A stretch of 40,706 nt of DNA from Bacteroidota bacterium (GTDB taxonomy: Bacteria; Bacteroidota; Bacteroidia; Bacteroidales; UBA1715), in NCBI GenBank assembly GCA_009786075.1, contig WQTX01000012.1, positions 1-40,706 of the forward strand. The letters are read 5' to 3'. The notes beneath the pieces are model-generated. The model made no database searches, was not told the DNA's origin, and saw only the letters and a program-made list of their open reading frames with translations. The stretch's first letter is position 1, and every line of letters starts with the position of its first letter. This document shows positions 25,594 through 32,948 of this stretch, piece by piece. Both the position numbers and the translations under genes were made by a program.

Positions 25594-26598
25594 TTAGTGA
25601 AGTATTTTAAACGCCAATTCCCGCATCAAATCGCCCTGCGAAGTAGTGCCCACATCTACGCCTTTCGACATCATATCGTATTGGCGCAGCAAGGCAATAA
25701 TTTCCACCAATTTCGTTGCCGAATAGCGTTTTTGCGCATTCAAATATTGCTGTATCACAAAATTATTCGGACTTATTTTGAGTGCTTCGGCTATTGCTTC
25801 GTTGGTTTTCGAAGGTAAAAAATACAATAATAATAATTTGCGGAAATAGCCAAACAGCGCGGCAATAGTTACCGGCATGGGATTTGCCTTAGGATTGGCG
25901 GCATAACTTTGCAGTATGCGTTGCACTTTCAATACATTTTTGTCGCCAAATGCTTTGGTCAATTCCAAATTGTTGTATTCGTTGCTTATTCCAATGTTGC
26001 GTTCAATGTCTTTGCGAGTAATTGCCGAACCTTTGGGCAACAAAATCATCAGTTTTTGGATTTCGTTTTCCAATTTGTGCATTGAATTTCCCAAAAATTC
26101 TGCCAACAATGCAGCCGTGTCGTCGTCAATTTGATACGCCTGTTCTTTTACGTAGGCTTTAACCCATTTGCCCACTTCCCACTCTTTCAAAGGCGCAGCC
26201 TCAAATGTAACGCCAATTTTTTTAACCAATTTTGCCAAACTTGTAGTACCCGGGAATTTTTTGTATTTGTAGCACAACACCAAAATTGTGGATTTCAAAG
26301 GATTTTCGGCGTAAAAATGCAAATCTTCTATTCTTTTCAAATCCTGCGCCTCTTTCACAATTACCACTTGGTAACTTGACATCATAGGAAAGCGTTTTGC
26401 CAACTGCGCCACCGTCGCCACATCGGTATCTTTGCCATACACAATGCTTTGGTTAAACGATTTTTCGTCGTTGGTCAAAACACAATCGGCAATTTTATCG
26501 GCAATTTTGTCGATATAATACGGCTCCTCGCCCGAAAGCAAATAGATAGGGTAATAAATTTTATTATCTAAATCTTGCAAAATTTGCTGATAGTCCAT
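25594..26598 (-). CDS. holA: DNA polymerase III delta subunit (clamp loader)
   Basis: A 334-residue HolA protein. The N-terminal part YQQILQDLDNKIYYPIYLLSGEEPYYIDKIADKIADCVL carries the family's GEEPYYID block. VYGKDTDVATVAQLAKRFPMMSSYQVVIVKEAQDL and LAEFLGNSMHKLENEIQKLMILLP follow, as in bacterial delta subunits. The C-terminal collar domain includes NNFVIQQYLNAQKRYSATKLVEIIALLRQYDMMSKG. It opens the beta sliding clamp during replication. The ATG at 26598 is used because the upstream in-frame start is a TTG only six bases earlier. It is divergent from the HsdR_N gene. Confidence 0.93.
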   Translation of the reverse strand: MDYQQILQDLDNKIYYPIYLLSGEEPYYIDKIADKIADCVLTNDEKSFNQSIVYGKDTDVATVAQLAKRFPMMSSYQVVIVKEAQDLKRIEDLHFYAENPLKSTILVLCYKYKKFPGTTSLAKLVKKIGVTFEAAPLKEWEVGKWVKAYVKEQAYQIDDDTAALLAEFLGNSMHKLENEIQKLMILLPKGSAITRKDIERNIGISNEYNNLELTKAFGDKNVLKVQRILQSYAANPKANPMPVTIAALFGYFRKLLLLYFLPSKTNEAIAEALKISPNNFVIQQYLNAQKRYSATKLVEIIALLRQYDMMSKGVDVGTTSQGDLMRELAFKILH

Positions 26599-26613
26599 AA
26601 TCAATATTTTGTG

Positions 26614-26621
26614 TACATTTG
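26614..26621 (+). promoter_or_regulatory. -7 box TACATTTG before the HsdR_N gene
   Basis: An exact TAnnTTTG match, 141 nt before the ATG at 26763. If used, the mobile palindrome at 26636-26734 would lie entirely within the 5' leader. No good -33 box is visible. Confidence 0.45.
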
Positions 26622-26635
26622 CATAAATAAACAGA

Positions 26636-26734
26636 AGAACGCGGATAACGCAGATGACACGGATTTTCGCAGATAATCTAATTATCAGTAAAAAAACCTG
26701 TGAAAATCTGCGTAATCCGTGTCATCTGTGTTCT
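26636..26734. repeat. palindromic repeat (gaacgcagatgacacggat family), copy 1
   Basis: agaacgcggataacgcagatg and onward is mirrored by ...catctgtgttct, with arms of about 40 bp and scattered mismatches. The second copy at 31766-31858 shares the motif cagatgacacgga. It is an intergenic non-coding palindrome. Confidence 0.85.
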
Positions 26735-26762
26735 AAATTTTAAGTTTCCAAAAATAATAAAA

Positions 26763-27212
26763 ATGTATCAACTTTCGCTTCCGCAATTCGATTTTTTATA
26801 TAAAAAGCAAGACGACGCTGTGCTCATTTTCGATGTTATTCGCAAAAAATATGTACGCCTAACGCCCGAAGAATGGGTGCGTCAGCACGTTGTGCAATTT
26901 TTAATTCAGCACCGGAATTACCCGCCGGCGCTTATGAATGTGGAAGTTTCACTAAAATTATACGGGTTGCCCAAACGAGCCGATATTGTGTGCTACAATT
27001 CACGAGGCGAGGCGCAACTGATTGTGGAGTGCAAAGCCCCCACAGTAGCCATTTCGCACGATACGCTTACGCAAATTGCACATTATAATATTGTATTGAA
27101 GGCTCCTTATTTATTAGTTAGTAATGGTTTGCAGCATTATATGTGTGAAGTGAATTTTGATGATAAAACATTTTGTGTTTTGCGGGAAATTCCTTATTTT
27201 TGTCAAAAGTAA
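26763..27212 (+). CDS. small HsdR N-terminal-domain (HSDR_N) nuclease-like protein
   Basis: A 150-residue stand-alone protein resembling the nuclease domain of type I restriction HsdR. The PD-(D/E)XK-like core is ADIVCYNSRGEAQLIVECKAP, with Asp, Glu and Lys in the right order. Then comes ISHDTLTQIAHYNIVLKAPYLLVSNGLQHYMC, containing the Gln/Tyr helix. No HsdM, HsdS or helicase is nearby, so it is not a restriction system by itself. Its place next to holA appears to be a common Bacteroidota arrangement (from memory). Its role is unknown. The ATG at 26763 is used; the upstream TTG at 26700 would read repeat sequence. Confidence 0.85.
   Translation: MYQLSLPQFDFLYKKQDDAVLIFDVIRKKYVRLTPEEWVRQHVVQFLIQHRNYPPALMNVEVSLKLYGLPKRADIVCYNSRGEAQLIVECKAPTVAISHDTLTQIAHYNIVLKAPYLLVSNGLQHYMCEVNFDDKTFCVLREIPYFCQK
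27195..27202 (+). promoter_or_regulatory. -7 box TATTTTTG before the nucleotidyltransferase gene
   Basis: An exact TAnnTTTG match inside the last codons of the preceding gene, 32 nt before the ATG at 27235. It supports an independent transcript. Confidence 0.5.
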
Positions 27213-27234
27213 CGCTGAAATAACGTGTAGATAC

Positions 27235-27549
27235 ATGAAACGACCGGAAATAATAAAGGCTCTAAAATCTATTCTTCGCCGTGTGGCACCGGACGCTACT
27301 GCTATTTTGTATGGCAGTGAAGCACGAGGCGATGCTCGCCCCGATAGTGATATAGACCTCCTTATTCTTGTAGATAAAGATAAACTCACACTGCAAGAGC
27401 AACAAGATATTACTTTCCCGCTCTACGATGTGGAAGTTGAAAAAGGGGTGCTGATTAATCCTTTGGTTGTATTGCGTAAACAATGGGAAACTTTGCACAG
27501 CATAACACCATTTTATAAAAATGTAATGAGAGAAGGAGTTGTTATATGA
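27235..27549 (+). CDS. MntA-like minimal nucleotidyltransferase (antitoxin type)
   Basis: A 104-residue DNA polymerase beta-fold nucleotidyltransferase. The core motif YGSEARGDARPDSDIDLLILVD gives the G-S and two Asp of the active site, and the later strand DVEVEKGVLINPLVV gives a candidate third acidic residue. In known MntA/HepT pairs this protein AMPylates and silences the HEPN RNase. Here the partner frame starts on the overlapping ATGA but stops after 27 codons. The gene itself looks intact. The ATG at 27235 was chosen from the promoter position. Confidence 0.85.
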   Translation: MKRPEIIKALKSILRRVAPDATAILYGSEARGDARPDSDIDLLILVDKDKLTLQEQQDITFPLYDVEVEKGVLINPLVVLRKQWETLHSITPFYKNVMREGVVI

Positions 27550-27629
27550 ATGACGAAGAAATAACTAAAAGTTTATACTCACAAGCAATTGAATTTATAA
27601 AAAACATTAAAAAATTGATAAACAACTAA
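27546..27629 (+). pseudogene. truncated HEPN-like partner (27 codons left)
   Basis: The ATG overlaps the nucleotidyltransferase stop codon (ATGA) and encodes MNDEEITKSLYSQAIEFIKN plus seven residues before TAA. HEPN partners of this gene type are usually about 110-140 residues and begin with a similar acidic helix. Only the first helix seems to remain. In the 338-nt gap that follows (27630-27967) I find no continuation in any frame. It could instead be a genuine tiny ORF. Confidence 0.5.
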
Positions 27630-27682
27630 AAACCACCTGCCTATGAAATAGAAAAGCGTAAGAAAATACGCACATTTTTTGG

Positions 27683-27864
27683 AAAAGCGTTTAGCTCGTA
27701 TTCTGGTTACATGAAACTTCGACAATTTCAAAAAAGCCACCGAAAAATAAAAGTTGTAAACGCTCATGCTGTTTTGCGTGGGCTTTTACTCATTTATTTG
27801 GTGGTTAGGTAGTCGAAGACCTCATGTAACCGATAGAATTGTAGTTTTGTCCCACGTTTTTTTT
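27683..27864 (+). promoter_or_regulatory. candidate structured leader RNA, copy 2 (before BspA2)
   Basis: Offsets are counted from the AAAAGCGTTTA box at 27683. The long-range stem pairs GGTTACATGAAACTTCGAC (offset 22-40) with GTCGAAGACCTCATGTAACC (offset 129-148). Inside, GCCACC pairs with GGTGGT. The central stem GTAAACGCTCATGC / GCGTGGGCTTTTAC closes a TGTTTT loop, and GCGTGGG starts at offset 93. CCCACG at 27851-27856, complementary to CGTGGG, is followed directly by eight T. Every element matches the layout of copy 1 while the stem sequences differ. The BspA2 ATG is 111 nt further on, after a hairpin CTTCTGC-acaagg-GCAGAAG (27931-27951). Confidence 0.6.
27842..27849 (+). promoter_or_regulatory. 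TAGTTTTG box within the BspA2 leader element
   Basis: An exact TAnnTTTG match without a -33 partner. If it is the true promoter, most of the structured element is upstream DNA rather than leader RNA. This competes with the leader hypothesis. Confidence 0.3.
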
Positions 27865-27967
27865 GTGCGTATAAAAACAGAAACCTTCTGTTGCGGACAA
27901 AAAATTAAACAAATGCTTTTTAATTAAAAATCTTCTGCACAAGGGCAGAAGTAAAACAAATAATAAA

Positions 27968-29203
27968 ATGAAAAAAATCACAATTTTAATTTCAACATTA
28001 ATACTGACAGTAACAACAAGCGTTGCTCAAACGTGGAACATTGGCGCGTCCAATGACAAAGACGTAACCGCCACTCTTAGCAATGGCACTCTTACTATTA
28101 AAGGAACGGGAGATATGAGAGATTTTGATTATTATAATCCATGGAGTAAAAGTTATGACCATAATACCTCTATAACCAAAATTGTCATAGAAGGCGGTGT
28201 TACCAATATTAGTAAAAGTGCTTTTGCGTATTTCAAAAGTTTAACGGAAGTAATAATTCCGAATAGTGTTAAAAATATTGAAAATGAAGCTTTTAAAGAG
28301 TGTTCCGGCTTAACAACAATAATCATTCCCGAAGGTGTTACCAGTATTGGAGATGTTGCTTTTTCCAATTGTCACAGTTTAACAGAGATAATCATTCCAA
28401 AAAGTGTTACCAAGATTGGAGATTATGCTTTTGCTTCTAGTAGGGGCTTAACTAAAGTAACTATGCTCGAAGGGGTCGTTAGTATTGGAAGGTATGCTTT
28501 TTCCGATTGCGAAAACTTAATGGAAATAACTATTCCAAATAGCGTTACTACTATTGGGGAAACTGCTTTTTATAAATGCTCCAAATTAACGGAAGTAAAT
28601 ATTCCAAGTAGCCTTACCAGCATTCAGGGACATGTTTTTTATGGTTGTTCCGGCTTAACGGCGATAACAATTCCAAGTGGTGTTACGAGTATTGGAGAGT
28701 ACGCTTTTTGCAGTTGCGAAGGATTAACGAAAGTAATTATTCCAAAAAGTGTTACCAGTATTGGTAAAAACGCTTTTACAGATTGTGAGAACTTAACAGA
28801 AGTAACTAATTTCGCATCTACCCCACAAATATTACCCTATAATGCGTGGGATGGAGGTGTGTTTGACGGAGTATGGATTCGTAATGTTACACTTAACGTA
28901 CCTGCCGCATCTGTTGATTTGTATAAAGCAGCCAGAGAGTGGCGAGATTTTAAAATTACAGGTATGGAAATTATAGGTACTGAAACTGCCGTACAAGGCA
29001 TCGTTTCTGCTCAAATTTCAATATACCCTAATCCTACCATTGGCGTAGTAAACATAAGCGAGCCAAGCGAAATAAAAGTTTACTCTTTACAAGGTGCATT
29101 GTTGTACGAAACTTTTGGTACGCAGGTTGATTTATCGGCTTACCCGAAAGGCGTGTATCAATTGTACATCAACGGCGAAGTTGTGAAAGTAGTGAAAAAA
29201 TAG
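27968..29203 (+). CDS. BspA-like leucine-rich-repeat surface protein with T9SS sorting tail (BspA2)
   Basis: A 411-residue secreted protein with signal peptide MKKITILISTLILTVTTSVAQ. It shares the N-terminal layout of BspA1 (QTWNIG...DVTATLSNGTLTIKGTGDM...NPW). Ten or eleven LRR_5 repeats of about 23 residues follow (residues about 70-285), then a cap region TLNVPAASVDLYKAAREWRDF. The T9SS type A tail is ISIYPNPTIGVVNIS...LSAYPKGVYQLYINGEVVKVVKK. It is less than half the length of BspA1 and has no Asp-rich linker or Fn3 domain. Likely a surface adhesin-like protein. A leader element similar to that of BspA1 precedes it and a clear terminator follows. Confidence 0.93.
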   Translation: MKKITILISTLILTVTTSVAQTWNIGASNDKDVTATLSNGTLTIKGTGDMRDFDYYNPWSKSYDHNTSITKIVIEGGVTNISKSAFAYFKSLTEVIIPNSVKNIENEAFKECSGLTTIIIPEGVTSIGDVAFSNCHSLTEIIIPKSVTKIGDYAFASSRGLTKVTMLEGVVSIGRYAFSDCENLMEITIPNSVTTIGETAFYKCSKLTEVNIPSSLTSIQGHVFYGCSGLTAITIPSGVTSIGEYAFCSCEGLTKVIIPKSVTSIGKNAFTDCENLTEVTNFASTPQILPYNAWDGGVFDGVWIRNVTLNVPAASVDLYKAAREWRDFKITGMEIIGTETAVQGIVSAQISIYPNPTIGVVNISEPSEIKVYSLQGALLYETFGTQVDLSAYPKGVYQLYINGEVVKVVKK

Positions 29204-29225
29204 TATTTGAACAATTAGGAATACA

Positions 29226-29260
29226 AACCGGCAAGCTAATTACAGTTTTGTCGGTTTTTT
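29226..29260 (+). terminator. rho-independent terminator after BspA2
   Basis: AACCGGCAA pairs with TTGTCGGTT (one G-U) across 13 nt and is followed by TTTTTT. It lies 23 nt after the stop codon. Confidence 0.8.
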
Positions 29261-29338
29261 ATTTTTGAATACTACCTCCTAAAAATCAAGCAATTAGAAA
29301 ATAAAATGCAATTTTTTTGCAAAAAAATAAAATGCCTA

Positions 29339-29369
29339 TTGTAAAAGTGTTTTTCTTTTCCTACTTTTG
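29339..29369 (+). promoter_or_regulatory. promoter of the coiled-coil / zapA operon
   Basis: TTG at 29339-29341, 20 nt, then TACTTTTG at 29362-29369. The first ATG is at 29405. Confidence 0.7.
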
Positions 29370-29404
29370 TAGGAATTTAACAACTCAGTATAACAACTAC
29401 TCAA

Positions 29405-29686
29405 ATGAACGAAACAATTATTGCAAAATTACAGCAGCAAATTGCAACATTGATGTTGATGTACAGAATGTTGAAAGAAAAAAATGAAGTTTTACAAACA
29501 AAAAATAACGATTTAAACGAACAATTAGAACACAATAAAAAAACAATCGAAGACTTACAACGAAACTATAATGAGTTGCAAATGGCAAAAGCTGTGGTTG
29601 GCGCACAGGGCGACAATGCCGATGCAAAACGGCGTATAGAAGAAATTGTACGGGAAGTTGATGAATGTATTGCATTATTACAATGA
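29405..29686 (+). CDS. small coiled-coil protein upstream of zapA
   Basis: A 93-residue protein that is almost entirely a predicted coiled coil (LQQQIATLMLMYRMLKEKNEVLQ... EQLEHNKKTIEDLQRNYNEL). It ends in a short helix RRIEEIVREVDECIALLQ. Its last codons overlap the zapA start (ATGA). Size and heptads resemble the division factor ZapB, but I cannot claim homology. Translational coupling to zapA suggests a division-related partner. Confidence 0.75.
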   Translation: MNETIIAKLQQQIATLMLMYRMLKEKNEVLQTKNNDLNEQLEHNKKTIEDLQRNYNELQMAKAVVGAQGDNADAKRRIEEIVREVDECIALLQ

Positions 29687-29976
29687 GCGAAAAACTATCA
29701 ATATCATTAAAAATTCTTGACCGGACGTATCCGTTGAAGGTGGAGTGGAGCGAAGAAGAAAAATTCCGCAACGCTGCCGTTCGCATCAATGAATTGGCGA
29801 AAAAATTTGAAAGCCGGTTTGAAAACAAAGACAATCAAGATTTTTTGGCAATGGTGGGTTTGCAATTTGCTCATAAATTAATAGAGTTTGAACACACACA
29901 AAAAGATACGACAACAGCAGTTACATTAGAAAAAATTTGTGAAGAACTTGATGAATTTATAAAAATAAATCAATAA
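29683..29976 (+). CDS. zapA: cell division protein ZapA
   Basis: A 97-residue ZapA. The N-terminal beta domain is LSISLKILDRTYPLKVEWSEEEKFRNAAVRINELAKKFE, the long C-terminal helix FLAMVGLQFAHKLIEFEHT. ZapA bundles FtsZ filaments at the division ring. Its start overlaps the stop codon of the coiled-coil gene. A structured intergenic region and RNase Y follow. Confidence 0.9.
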   Translation: MSEKLSISLKILDRTYPLKVEWSEEEKFRNAAVRINELAKKFESRFENKDNQDFLAMVGLQFAHKLIEFEHTQKDTTTAVTLEKICEELDEFIKINQ

Positions 29977-30007
29977 ACGAAACAAACAACATACTCGTAC
30001 TATTTTT

Positions 30008-30160
30008 CTTAAGTGATGTGGAAACTCAACATTTTACACAACACCGGAGCAAGTAACGATTACCAATATCGAGCCTCAAAAATTCGTAAGAATTTCCGCA
30101 AGGTGAATGAGGATTTTAGCAGTAATTATCACTCCAAAACCTGTCTTATCGGGTTTTCAA
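30008..30160 (+). ncRNA. candidate structured RNA between zapA and rny, possibly 6S-like
   Basis: The 242-nt gap 29977-30218 has no ORF but much pairing. AGTGAT (30012-30017) pairs with ATCACT (30128-30133) as a closing stem. Inside, CCTCA...TGAGG (30074-30112) encloses the perfect AAATTC-GTAA-GAATTT hairpin. AAAACC...GGTTTT (30136-30157) could be a 3' hairpin, though no T-run follows it. TATTTTTC at 30000-30007 is one base off the promoter consensus. A long irregular hairpin beside zapA is what a 6S/Bacteroidales-1 type RNA would look like, and 6S RNA is linked to zapA in other phyla. It may instead be only an rny leader. Confidence 0.4.
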
Positions 30161-30218
30161 CAATTTAAGAAAGTGGTGCGAGTTTTTTATTATATATTAA
30201 TTACAAACAAGAAAAACA

Positions 30219-31757
30219 ATGGGAATAGAAACAATTATTTTTACCGTAGTTGGCTTACTCACAGGAGGGGCGGCTACTTTTGTCATTCAAAAGGTGGCAT
30301 TGAAAAACCGCACAGCCGCACTTATTAGCGAAGCCGAAAAAGAAGCGGAAGTTATTAAAAAAGAAAAAATGTTGCAGGCAAAAGAAAACTTTTTGCAACT
30401 TAAAAGTGAACACGAAAAATCTGTGAACGCTCGCAATCAAAAAGTGGTGCAAGACGAAAACCGCATTAAACAAAAGGAAGACGGCATTCGCCAAAAACAG
30501 GAAGAATTGCAGCGCAAACAAAAAGAACTCGATACACAAAAAGAACACGTAGCCGCTCAATTCCAAGTAGCCGAACGCAAAACCGAAGAGCTGGAAAAAG
30601 CGCACCGTCGCCAAGTGGAGCAGTTGGAAACAATTTCGGGACTTTCGGCTACCGAGGCAAAAGAACAATTGGTGGATTCGTTGAAAGCCGAAGCAAAAAC
30701 CGAAGCATTGGCGCTTATAAACGAAATAATGGAAGAAGCGAAAATGACCGCCAACAAAGAGGCGAAAAAAATAGTCGTACAAACCATTCAACGCACAGCA
30801 ACAGAACACGTTGCCGAAAATTCGGTTTCAATTTTTCATATTGATAACGATGAGGTAAAAGGTAGAATTATTGGTCGTGAAGGACGGAATATTCGTGCTT
30901 TGGAAGCCGCTACCGGTATTGAAATTGTGGTTGACGACACCCCCGAAGCTATTATTTTATCGGGCTTTGACCCTGTGCGCCGTGAAATTGCCCGCCTTGC
31001 GTTGCATCAATTAGTAACCGATGGTCGCATACACCCTGCCCGTATTGAGGAGGTTGTAGAAAAAACCCGCAAACAAGTAGAAGAGGAAATTATAGAAACC
31101 GGTAAACGTGTTACCATCGACTTGGGTATTCACGGTTTGCACCCTGAATTAATTCGCTACATTGGACGTATGAAATATCGTTCGTCGTACGGACAAAATT
31201 TATTGCAGCACTCCAAAGAAACTGCAAAACTCTGTGGCATAATGGCTGCGGAACTTGGTTTGAATGCCAAAGCTGCAAAACGTGCCGGTTTACTCCACGA
31301 TATAGGAAAAGTGGTGGAAGAAGACGACGAAACACCGCACGCACTTTCGGGAATGCGTTTAGCCGAAAAATTCAAAGAACGCCCTGATATTTGCAACGCC
31401 ATAGGCGCCCACCACGAAGAAATGGAAATGGAAACGCTTATTGCGCCAATTGTGCAAGTGTGCGATGCAATTTCGGGAGCCCGTCCCGGTGCTCGCCGCG
31501 AAATTGTGGAGTCGTATATCAAACGATTGAAAGACCTTGAAAATATTGCACTTTCGTACAATGGCGTATTGAAAACCTACGCAATTCAAGCCGGACGTGA
31601 ATTACGCGTAATTGTAGGCGCCGAAAAAGTTTCCGACAGCGAAACCGAAATATTGTCGATGAATATTGCAAAACGCATACAAGAGGAAATGACGTATCCG
31701 GGACAGGTGAAAATTACCGTTATTCGTGAGACTCGGGCTGTGAATTATGCGAAATAG
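30219..31757 (+). CDS. rny: RNase Y
   Basis: A 512-residue membrane-anchored endoribonuclease that initiates mRNA decay. One N-terminal transmembrane helix (about 5-27) precedes a long charged coiled coil (about 35-190). The KH RNA-binding domain follows, with [10 protein letters not shown] at 215-224, and then the HD catalytic domain, with [10 protein letters not shown] carrying His-Asp at 360-361. Further metal ligands are in [11 protein letters not shown]. All key residues are present and the length is typical. Confidence 0.97.
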   Translation: MGIETIIFTVVGLLTGGAATFVIQKVALKNRTAALISEAEKEAEVIKKEKMLQAKENFLQLKSEHEKSVNARNQKVVQDENRIKQKEDGIRQKQEELQRKQKELDTQKEHVAAQFQVAERKTEELEKAHRRQVEQLETISGLSATEAKEQLVDSLKAEAKTEALALINEIMEEAKMTANKEAKKIVVQTIQRTATEHVAENSVSIFHIDNDEVKGRIIGREGRNIRALEAATGIEIVVDDTPEAIILSGFDPVRREIARLALHQLVTDGRIHPARIEEVVEKTRKQVEEEIIETGKRVTIDLGIHGLHPELIRYIGRMKYRSSYGQNLLQHSKETAKLCGIMAAELGLNAKAAKRAGLLHDIGKVVEEDDETPHALSGMRLAEKFKERPDICNAIGAHHEEMEMETLIAPIVQVCDAISGARPGARREIVESYIKRLKDLENIALSYNGVLKTYAIQAGRELRVIVGAEKVSDSETEILSMNIAKRIQEEMTYPGQVKITVIRETRAVNYAK

Positions 31758-31765
31758 GATTATTT

Positions 31766-31858
31766 AGAACGCAGATGACACGGATAACGCAGATTATCGC
31801 GGATTGTTTTACAGAAAAAATCTGTGTAAATCAGCGTCATCAGCGTTATCCGTGTTCT
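31766..31858. repeat. palindromic repeat (gaacgcagatgacacggat family), copy 2
   Basis: agaacgcagatgacacggat and onward is mirrored by ...cagcgttatccgtgttct. It is related to the copy at 26636-26734 but diverged. It fills most of the gap between rny and the epimerase gene. Confidence 0.85.
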
Positions 31859-31880
31859 TTTAAGATTTAATTACCATAAA

Positions 31881-32852
31881 ATGATACATAACAAACGAAT
31901 AGTAGTTACCGGAGGAGCCGGATTTATTGGCTCGCACATTATTGAGGCACTGCTTGAATTGAACAATCAAGTAGTGTGTTTCGATAATTTGCTTACCGGC
32001 AGCGAAACAAATATTGAACGTTTTTTTGTAAATCCGTTATTTTCGTTTGTCAAAGGCGATATTCGTAATTTGGACGAATGTAACGAAGTGGTGCGTGGCG
32101 CACACATTGTGTATCACGAGGCTGCACTTGGTTCAGTGCCTCGTTCGATTGAAAATCCTGTTACAACCACCGAAATTAATATTACCGGTTTTGTGAATAT
32201 GCTCACGGCGGCAAAAAATGCCGGTGTTGAACGGTTTATTTACGCAAGTTCGTCGTCAACCTACGGCGATGCCAATTATTCGCCCAAAGTGGAAACGCGG
32301 AAAGGGAATTTATTGTCGCCATACGCTGTTACCAAGCAAGCAAATGATTTGTTTGCGCAAGTTTTTTCACGTTGCTACGGTATAAAAACTATCGGATTGT
32401 GTTATTTCAACGTGTTTGGCCCGTATCAAAATCCCGAAGGCGCGTATGCGGCGGTTATTCCGAAATTTATTTCGCTCTTGCGCCAACACAAAGCACCGGT
32501 AATTTATGGCGATGGTACGCAATCACGTGATTTTACGTATGTGGCAAATGTGGTGCATGCCAATTTGCTCGCCGCTACTGCCGAATTTGATTCTTTGCAC
32601 GAACATATTAATATTGCCTGCGGCGATTCAATTGATTTGACCACGCTTACACAGTATATGATTGAAAAATTAGCGGATTTTGACGAAGAAATTGGAAAAA
32701 TTCACATACAATACGCTCCTGCTCGGCAAGGCGATATTTTACATTCGTGCGCTTCGATTGAAAAGGCGCACCGGCTTTTGAATTATTCGCCGCAGGTTAC
32801 TGTCAAAGAAGGGATTGATAAAACGGTGGAGTGGTTTTGGAAAGATAGGTAA
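31881..32852 (+). CDS. NAD-dependent sugar-nucleotide epimerase/dehydratase (SDR, WbpP-like)
   Basis: A 323-residue extended short-chain dehydrogenase. The Rossmann motif TGGAGFIGS is near residue 10. The catalytic Ser is in YASSSSTYGD and the Tyr-Lys pair in SPYAVTKQ. The substrate segment NVFGPYQNPEGAYAAVIPKFI and the late motif YGDGTQSRDFTYVANVV are typical of UDP-GlcNAc/UDP-glucose 4-epimerases. It would supply a sugar nucleotide for surface polysaccharide or glycoprotein glycans. The exact substrate cannot be set by eye. The transferase genes at 24.3 and 39.2 kb are possible users. Confidence 0.88.
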   Translation: MIHNKRIVVTGGAGFIGSHIIEALLELNNQVVCFDNLLTGSETNIERFFVNPLFSFVKGDIRNLDECNEVVRGAHIVYHEAALGSVPRSIENPVTTTEINITGFVNMLTAAKNAGVERFIYASSSSTYGDANYSPKVETRKGNLLSPYAVTKQANDLFAQVFSRCYGIKTIGLCYFNVFGPYQNPEGAYAAVIPKFISLLRQHKAPVIYGDGTQSRDFTYVANVVHANLLAATAEFDSLHEHINIACGDSIDLTTLTQYMIEKLADFDEEIGKIHIQYAPARQGDILHSCASIEKAHRLLNYSPQVTVKEGIDKTVEWFWKDR

Positions 32853-32919
32853 AACAATTGTAATATAACAAAATACGCAGAAAAATCGTTACAATGTGTG
32901 CATTGTATTGTAATTTTTG

Positions 32920-32927
32920 TATCTTTG
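32920..32927 (+). promoter_or_regulatory. -7 box TATCTTTG before the PorU2-like gene
   Basis: An exact consensus match, 21 nt before the ATG at 32949. It excludes the longer frame starting at 32898. Confidence 0.6.
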
Positions 32928-32948
32928 TTGTACCAATCAAAAAACCCC

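Noticed and set aside
26763-27212. Type I restriction-modification system
   Set aside because: Only a stand-alone HsdR_N-like nuclease domain is present; no HsdM, HsdS or helicase part is in the window.
27630-27810. Open frame after the HEPN fragment (PAYEIEKRKKIRTFFGK and on) as the missing toxin part
   Set aside because: It has no HEPN RX4-6H motif and runs through the stem arms of the leader element, so it is likely non-coding.
29977-30218. tRNA, tmRNA or RNase P RNA in the zapA-rny gap
   Set aside because: No cloverleaf, tag-peptide frame or P4-type conserved motif could be found.
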